Assembly: GCA_001871815.1 (NCBI GenBank)
Contig: MNVP01000080.1
Coordinates: 1 to 10,411 of the forward strand
Direction: 5' to 3'
From: Candidatus Omnitrophica bacterium CG1_02_40_15
GTDB taxonomy: Bacteria; Omnitrophota; Gorgyraeia; Gorgyraeales; Gorgyraeaceae
Length of the DNA stretch: 10,411 nucleotides
The first letter of the stretch is position 1. Each line of letters begins with the position of its first letter. This document shows, in pieces, positions 5,098 to 10,411 of this stretch. The position numbers and the translations under genes were made by a program. The notes below the pieces were generated by a model. That model worked only from the letters and a program-made list of their open reading frames with translations, ran no database searches and was not told the DNA's origin.

Positions 5098-7399
5098 CCA
5101 CCGTCATCTTCTTTACCCCTGAAGAAACATGGTTTTTGTTAATAACCTCTATATTATAGACAGCGCCTCTGAATTTTCGCAATGCCTTAAAACCATCCCA
5201 TGTTTTTGGGATACAAGGATCTATAATCAGGCCGTCTATCTCAGGCCTTATTCCTAAAATATACTGCGTAAATGCATGAAACATCCATGTAGAGGTTCCT
5301 GTTAACCATGAATGGCTGCCCCGGCCAAATTGCGGATGATCAGGCCCAAATATAAACTGAGAATAGACATAAGGCTCGACTCTATAAAGGCCCACTCCTA
5401 TCTTCTTGCTTACTTTGGATGGTAACAATTTATCATAATATTCGTAAGCGTTTTCAGGCCTTTTAAGCATACACTCTGCAATTATAGCCCATGTATTAGC
5501 ATGGCAAAAAACCGCTCCATTTTCTTTAATACCGGGCGGATAATTTATTAATGACCCCACGTCATCAGGAGAGCTTGTATAAGGCGGCGTTACTAACTTT
5601 ATGCCATATTCAGTATCTAAATGCTTATTAACGCTATCCATGCATTTTTTGGCCCTTCCAGCATCGGCTACGCCGCTTAAAACAGCCCAAGACTGAGAAT
5701 TTAAATGAATCCTGCCTTCTTCGCCAGAATTCTTTGAGCCAATAGGCCTTCCGGTATCTGTAAAAGCCCTTATATACCATTCCCCATCCCATGCTATTTC
5801 ATTGATTTTATCCTTTATATCCTGATAAATTTTTCTGAATAACTTAATGTCTTCGTTCTTGTCTAAGCATTTGGCCAGGGCTTCCATCTGTTTCAATGAC
5901 CAGCATAAAAACATTGCCACAAAAATGCTTTCCCCTTTCCCATATTTATCTATGTCATTTAAACAATCATTCCAGTCTGCATAGAACATCCTTGGAAATC
6001 CATGGGGCCCCAGATTATTCATAGTATAATCAATGGCCTTAGCAAGATGTTCATAAATAGCGCCTGAACTGCCCTCTATATATTTACATGTTTCATTCAA
6101 TATACCTGCATCTCCAGTTTCGCAAATATAAGAATAAACCGCATTTATAATCCATAGATGATCATCTGAATATTTTTTAGGGTCTCCTTTTTCCACTGTA
6201 GGAAAAAACAAGTGGTACGAATGGCCGTCTTCATACATATTCTTTGCCAAGAGTTTTATTTTATCTTTTACCTGGCATGGGATAGCGTGCGAAACGCCGA
6301 TCGTGTCCTGGCTTGTGTCGCGGAAACCTATACCTCTTCCAGTGCCTGTATTGTACATAAGAGAAGCAAATCTGGACCAATCAAATGTTGTCTTGGATTG
6401 ATACTGATTCCATATATTAATCATTGCATTTACATGTTCATCAGGCACATCTACTTGAAGATTATTTAAAAAATCCTCCCAATATTTCCCAAGCCTACCA
6501 AATTCATTCAGCAAGGTTTTTTCATTGTCGTATTTTTTGATCAGTTTAAGGGCTGGCATTGCTGCGTCAAACAGCTCTACGCCAACTAAAACTGTTACAT
6601 CTTTACTTTCTTTGCTTTTTAATGTAACTGATGTGGAAAGCGATCCTATGGCATTTCCGCCTATAACAATAGAATTGCGGTGTTTCCCATCTAATATGGC
6701 CTGAGGATCAGCTTCAGAATGATATCTGCCTATAAATTCTTCTCTGTCGCAGTCGAATCCATTTATTTCGGAACCTGTTAATGAAAAAAACACTTTGGAG
6801 AAATTTCTCGCAAAATAACCTTTCTTTTTATTATAAAAATCATAGTATATACATTTATCTGTTTTATTAAACTCTGCCGTAGAAAAATAATAAAGATTTG
6901 GCTGAAACATAAATTCTTCCATGGCATCAAATAGGGCGAATTCAGTATATGCGGTAAGATTAATATTTCTGGCCTTTTTGCCAATATTTTTAACATTTAT
7001 ATGCCATATTTCCAGATTATCGTCTATCGGGACAAAATATGTTATCTCTGATAAAATATCATCATACACTGATTTGATTTTAGTATATCCTAAACCATGG
7101 CGGCATTCCCACTCATCAGGTTTTTTGCAAACAGGCTGCCAATTTATAGACCAGAATTTCTTACTGTCTGCGTCCTTTAAATACACATATCTGCCTGGCC
7201 TGTCCATAGGGATATTATTGTATCTATACCTTGTGATACGCTGATATCTTGGATCTTCATAAAAACTATAGCCTCCGCCGGTCTGCGAAGTTATTGCGCA
7301 GTATTTTCCATTGCATAAATAATTTATCCATGGCGTAGGCGTATCATATCTATTAATTATAAACTCTTTCCTATCTTTTGAAAATTTCCCATATTCCAC
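5021..7399 (-). CDS. GH94 family disaccharide phosphorylase (cellobiose/chitobiose phosphorylase-like)
   Basis: At 792 residues this has the usual length of single-unit GH94 phosphorylases, which cleave a beta-linked disaccharide or short oligosaccharide with inorganic phosphate to give a sugar-1-phosphate. The N-terminal beta-sandwich (about 1-300) has the family's typical opening (GGGYSFYEDP, residues 41-50). The (alpha/alpha)6 barrel carries GFRDTSQD (358-365), DGHSYHLFFP (391-400), SDDHLWI (411-417), the catalytic motif ADWNDCLND (474-482, general acid most likely D478) and GSHSWLTGTSTWM (694-706). The C-terminal beta-domain ends normally in HKILAYL. No signal peptide is visible, so it should act in the cytoplasm on imported sugars. 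Cellobiose is the default guess, but chitobiose, laminaribiose and cellobionate enzymes share these motifs. The start is a GTG 29 bases inside the upstream gene, supported by the ribosome binding site at 7406-7412. The 3' end overlaps the GH26 gene. Confidence 0.92.
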   Translation of the reverse strand: MEYGKFSKDRKEFIINRYDTPTPWINYLCNGKYCAITSQTGGGYSFYEDPRYQRITRYRYNNIPMDRPGRYVYLKDADSKKFWSINWQPVCKKPDEWECRHGLGYTKIKSVYDDILSEITYFVPIDDNLEIWHINVKNIGKKARNINLTAYTEFALFDAMEEFMFQPNLYYFSTAEFNKTDKCIYYDFYNKKKGYFARNFSKVFFSLTGSEINGFDCDREEFIGRYHSEADPQAILDGKHRNSIVIGGNAIGSLSTSVTLKSKESKDVTVLVGVELFDAAMPALKLIKKYDNEKTLLNEFGRLGKYWEDFLNNLQVDVPDEHVNAMINIWNQYQSKTTFDWSRFASLMYNTGTGRGIGFRDTSQDTIGVSHAIPCQVKDKIKLLAKNMYEDGHSYHLFFPTVEKGDPKKYSDDHLWIINAVYSYICETGDAGILNETCKYIEGSSGAIYEHLAKAIDYTMNNLGPHGFPRMFYADWNDCLNDIDKYGKGESIFVAMFLCWSLKQMEALAKCLDKNEDIKLFRKIYQDIKDKINEIAWDGEWYIRAFTDTGRPIGSKNSGEEGRIHLNSQSWAVLSGVADAGRAKKCMDSVNKHLDTEYGIKLVTPPYTSSPDDVGSLINYPPGIKENGAVFCHANTWAIIAECMLKRPENAYEYYDKLLPSKVSKKIGVGLYRVEPYVYSQFIFGPDHPQFGRGSHSWLTGTSTWMFHAFTQYILGIRPEIDGLIIDPCIPKTWDGFKALRKFRGAVYNIEVINKNHVSSGVKKMTVDEKDCKAQKPILFNDAKNHKILAYL

Positions 7400-10300
7400 G
7401 CAGAACTCCTTTCTTATTTTTGGATATATCTATCAAAGTGCACCTTCCCCAATATTTGGAATTTTCATAATTATTAGGAAGGCCGCTCCATACAAGCTGA
7501 GCTTCTCTTTTTTGCGTTTTATCAGCGTCATCTAAAGCCAGATCGAATCCCAGGATTTTTCCCGCCTCAAATTTAGGATTATTAAAATTATTTAATGATA
7601 TCTTTGCTTCGATAGTATAACCCTTTTCATGTTTTTTGACAATTATTTTTGAATCCTTTGGCTCCTGATTTCTTGCGCCGCCTGCAGCCTGGCCATAAAT
7701 CCACATCTTTTCATTTGAGCCTAAAATAACTTGAAAATCATCCGGAGAATACCCTGTTTCTGGTATTTTATCAGGGCCTGTGCTCAAAAATATCTCCAAA
7801 GCATCGCCATCCCATAGCCCAGAATCTTTATTATTATTTATACATGGAAATTCGTCAACGATATCGCCAAAAATATAAATATTAGCTTCATCCCAAAGCA
7901 TATACACCTTAGCGCTTAAGCCGCTTTCACCGACCCAATTCCCCATCCTTGCCTGAACTATATTATCTACATCTCCCTTTAATAACATAGGGTTAGCGTC
8001 TTTCCATGCATTATCAAAAACCCCATCTATCTGCGGCGGCTTAGAAGTTTTTACCATCTTTGCATGGCGTTTTTTCAATGCATATTTCATATCTTCCTCT
8101 ATAAAGATATGTTTTAAATTAACTGCTTTTAATCCATTGCTAAGCCTGGCCCCCACGGAAATGCTTAGTACGGTTGATTTGCTACCTGGCAATGATATAT
8201 AAGAAAAATAAACTTTACCGTCTTTGTCGGTATTTACCTTTCCTACGGTCTGAATAGAATTGCGCTTATCTCTAATGGTATATGTGATGGGCGCGCTGCG
8301 TAAAGGCATTCTTTGCCCATCCATAAGTGTAAATACTATATTTATTGCTTCGCTGGAGATATATTTAGTTTTATCCGTGCCTATATCCAATATAAAATCT
8401 TTGTTGAATCCTGTGGAATTCACAGCATCTTTATAAAATACGTCGAAATTAGTAAGTATATTTTTTAAGCCATAATAAGCCGGCCTTGGTTCGCCCTGGA
8501 TACTTGATTTGTCATCTAATATCCCAAGGATACCAAACCATTCTTCAGGATCATTGCTGTCATGCTTATTGGCATCGCTTTCATAATCAAAATTTTTCCA
8601 CCATTCATCTATCCATTCAAAAACGCAGAATCCTGTGGCGCCTGCGCCAATAATCTGTTTAATATCATTTATAATTCCTTCTTTCTGGGCATCAGCGGTA
8701 TTTCCGCCGTATCCATAATTACCAGGCCCCAAAGGAGAAACGCTGTAACCAAATTCGCTTATTATCAAAGGTTTATTCTGGGCATGTTTTTTCTTCAGCC
8801 AGTTAATATAATTATCATATCCCATATCCTGTGTAATCATAGGAGAGTCATATCTATAAATATTAAAACACACAAAATCTAGCATTGAAGTATCCAAAAA
8901 ATCTGTAGGCACCCATAAACTGGCAGAAATCGGCTTATTAGAGTCTATGTTACGCACTGTTTTAGCACCGTTATTAAAAAGACTTGAAACAGATTCAACG
9001 CCTGATTTTAACACTGTTTGAACATCAGGTTCATTTATTAGCATATAACACAATACGTTATCGTGATCTTTCGACCACTTAACCTTTTCTTCCACTGCCT
9101 TAAGAGAATTTTTGACAAATTCTGGATTATTAAAATCGCCTTTCGGATCTATAGAAAGTCCCTGCATAACCATAAGCCCATATTTCTCAGCCATTATTAA
9201 CTGCCTCTCATCCATTGCATCCCATGTCCTCAATGTATTAAATCCCGCGTCTTTAATCAATCTCATATCGTCTTCTAGCGCATCCAATGGCGCAGGATTA
9301 TCGTAGCGCGGATCGCAATAAGGCCTAAAAGGGCTATAACCTATCCCCTTTACAAAAAATTTTTCGCCATTTACAACCAGCCAGTCTTTATCAACTTTGA
9401 CATTGCTGCTAAGAGAAGGTTTTGGCTTGGAAGAACATACCCTTGATACTGACTTTTCCCCCTCTCTACCATTGCTAAAATAGGCGCTGACTTGATATGT
9501 ATGTTCATTTGCAGGTGGTAGATCAGCATCTATATAAAATGGGTTGTAACTATACCCTATCATTTCTCCATCCCTATAAATTAAATATTTTGAGATAAAT
9601 GGATTCGATGAATCGTCCCAATAAAGATAGATTTTATTAATGGATGAGACTGTTTGCAATCCAATTTTTTCAGATTGATTAATCGGAGATAAAGATATTA
9701 AACTGATAGCATTTAAATATATATTGCTCTTTACCCCGCCTCGCATAACAATCAACATGGATTTTACCTTATCAAAATCTTTTTTTGAAGTTACGTTTTT
9801 TACAGAATCGTAAGGATCCCGCGTAAGGTCATTAAAGTCATAATAGAACCTTCTCCAACCGGACCATCCCAATTGAATCCATGGAATCTGCCAGGCTTCA
9901 TTATCAGCGTCACGGAAAATAAGTGTTATCTCATTATAAGAATTATCTCCATATAACCAGAACCCAATGCCTTTAATATTCGACCAATCCTTCGCCAATG
10001 AGAATCTTCTCTGTAAAACTACCCAGCTATCGTTTGAGCTTGGGGTATAAACTAATCCTAAAGACATTTTGCACATTATAGGGCCCAAAGCCGCGGCCGT
10101 AGAGCATGGCTGCTCGATATCAATTGATTCCAAGGAATAAGCTAAAGACGCTTTATTTGTCCAGACTGTCCTGTGAAGATAAATGCTCATAAGTTCATCA
10201 TTGGATTTATATTCAAATCCTTCCATCAAAAAAGAAAACGTCCCTTCTGGAACATCCGGTTTAACTGCATCTCTTATGCATTCTAAACTTTTATCACTGC

Positions 10301-10411
10301 GTAATTCAATTGCATCTATATTAATTTTACTTTTTGAGTTGCCTTTTACAACAAATAAATATGCCCTTACTTCTTCTAAATCTTTTATACCATTGCCTGT
10401 TTTCACCACAT
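7371..10411 (-). CDS. Multidomain secreted-type glycoside hydrolase (GH2/GH5-like TIM barrel with CBM9-like C-terminus), 5' end outside window
   Basis: The frame is open to the window edge, so the N-terminus and any signal peptide are missing; the GTG at 10409 is only the first possible start codon in view. Counting residues from there: about 1-40 is the tail of a carbohydrate-binding-like beta-sandwich, and 55-240 is a second such module (CBM11/CIA30-like) ending in the same pattern (INIDAIEL versus IYLNAISL). About 250-325 is an FN3 domain. About 338-655 is a TIM barrel of the GH2-C/GH5 type (clan GH-A), with INEPD giving putative acid/base E460 and ISEFG giving putative nucleophile E552. 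About 670-770 is Ig-like, and 785-995 is a CBM9-like domain (PQIDGVFDNAW, DGDALEIFL, FDLALDDAD, WGRCTL). The role inferred is hydrolysis of a beta-linked polysaccharide outside the cytoplasm; the substrate cannot be read from the sequence. The 3' end overlaps the next gene by 29 bases, so the two are probably co-transcribed. Confidence 0.88.
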   Translation of the reverse strand, partial: VVKTGNGIKDLEEVRAYLFVVKGNSKSKINIDAIELRSDKSLECIRDAVKPDVPEGTFSFLMEGFEYKSNDELMSIYLHRTVWTNKASLAYSLESIDIEQPCSTAAALGPIMCKMSLGLVYTPSSNDSWVVLQRRFSLAKDWSNIKGIGFWLYGDNSYNEITLIFRDADNEAWQIPWIQLGWSGWRRFYYDFNDLTRDPYDSVKNVTSKKDFDKVKSMLIVMRGGVKSNIYLNAISLISLSPINQSEKIGLQTVSSINKIYLYWDDSSNPFISKYLIYRDGEMIGYSYNPFYIDADLPPANEHTYQVSAYFSNGREGEKSVSRVCSSKPKPSLSSNVKVDKDWLVVNGEKFFVKGIGYSPFRPYCDPRYDNPAPLDALEDDMRLIKDAGFNTLRTWDAMDERQLIMAEKYGLMVMQGLSIDPKGDFNNPEFVKNSLKAVEEKVKWSKDHDNVLCYMLINEPDVQTVLKSGVESVSSLFNNGAKTVRNIDSNKPISASLWVPTDFLDTSMLDFVCFNIYRYDSPMITQDMGYDNYINWLKKKHAQNKPLIISEFGYSVSPLGPGNYGYGGNTADAQKEGIINDIKQIIGAGATGFCVFEWIDEWWKNFDYESDANKHDSNDPEEWFGILGILDDKSSIQGEPRPAYYGLKNILTNFDVFYKDAVNSTGFNKDFILDIGTDKTKYISSEAINIVFTLMDGQRMPLRSAPITYTIRDKRNSIQTVGKVNTDKDGKVYFSYISLPGSKSTVLSISVGARLSNGLKAVNLKHIFIEEDMKYALKKRHAKMVKTSKPPQIDGVFDNAWKDANPMLLKGDVDNIVQARMGNWVGESGLSAKVYMLWDEANIYIFGDIVDEFPCINNNKDSGLWDGDALEIFLSTGPDKIPETGYSPDDFQVILGSNEKMWIYGQAAGGARNQEPKDSKIIVKKHEKGYTIEAKISLNNFNNPKFEAGKILGFDLALDDADKTQKREAQLVWSGLPNNYENSKYWGRCTLIDISKNKKGVLRGIWEIFKR
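7406..7412 (-). promoter_or_regulatory. Strong Shine-Dalgarno that fixes the GTG start of the GH94 gene
   Basis: The minus strand reads AAAGGAG, then six bases, then GTG at 7399. This near-ideal ribosome binding site lies inside the last codons of the upstream hydrolase gene. It supports the GTG start; the nearby ATG at 7392 is out of frame. Confidence 0.8.

Noticed and set aside
10400..10411. GTG at 10409 as the true start of the large hydrolase
   Set aside because: The residues after it are already inside a beta-sandwich module similar to the one at 211-238, no ribosome site or signal peptide can be seen, and the frame stays open to the edge.

Overview
The window reads as a stretch of an AT-rich, probably Gram-negative-type bacterial chromosome. 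It has dense leftward (minus-strand) gene packing, signal peptides on most products, a large multidomain glycoside hydrolase and a GH94-type phosphorylase. I would guess an uncultured lineage such as Candidatus Omnitrophota, but this is an impression from gene style, not a proven placement. Every convincing gene is on the minus strand, so the biological order runs from high to low coordinates.

Right part (10411 to 3670): a carbohydrate-active operon. It opens with a very large secreted-type hydrolase whose 5' end lies outside the window (CBM-like module, FN3, GH2/GH5-like TIM barrel, Ig-like domain, CBM9-like domain). A GH94 disaccharide phosphorylase without signal peptide follows, starting at a GTG inside the end of the first gene behind a very good Shine-Dalgarno. 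Last is an exported GH26-type endo-glycanase whose start overlaps the end of the GH94 gene. The simple reading is extracellular cleavage of a beta-glycan by the two secreted enzymes and intracellular phosphorolysis of the disaccharide.

Left part (3637 to 276): a cluster of four paralogous small secreted proteins (about 160-190 residues) and one PapD-like/DUF916-like Ig-fold secreted protein. The four share a motif set (FGxVxxGxW near the N-terminus, an invariant Cys, a C-terminal YTMTETL-type strand), are predicted beta-sandwich proteins, and resemble pilin, spore-coat-U or WxL-type surface proteins only in general design. Two of them (3071-3637 and 2231-2794) are a recent tandem duplication.

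Control: between the tandem duplicates lies a class I cyclic-di-GMP riboswitch (GEMM-I) with its own strong promoter, an intrinsic terminator that competes with the aptamer, and a strong ribosome binding site for the 2231-2794 gene. The layout predicts that c-di-GMP turns this one copy on. Behind that gene a terminator overlaps the promoter of the next three-gene operon (2125 to 276), and this promoter predicts an almost leaderless mRNA. The 3071-3637 copy appears to have a similar leaderless promoter, with its -35 box over the stop codon of the GH26 gene. The three-gene operon ends at a strong terminator at 206-244.

Far left (1-205): no gene. A strong extended -10 promoter points leftwards, its -10 element is present in about three tandem copies, and its transcript would begin with three perfect hairpins sharing the same outer stem bases but with different, compensated inner stems. 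I do not recognise this leader.
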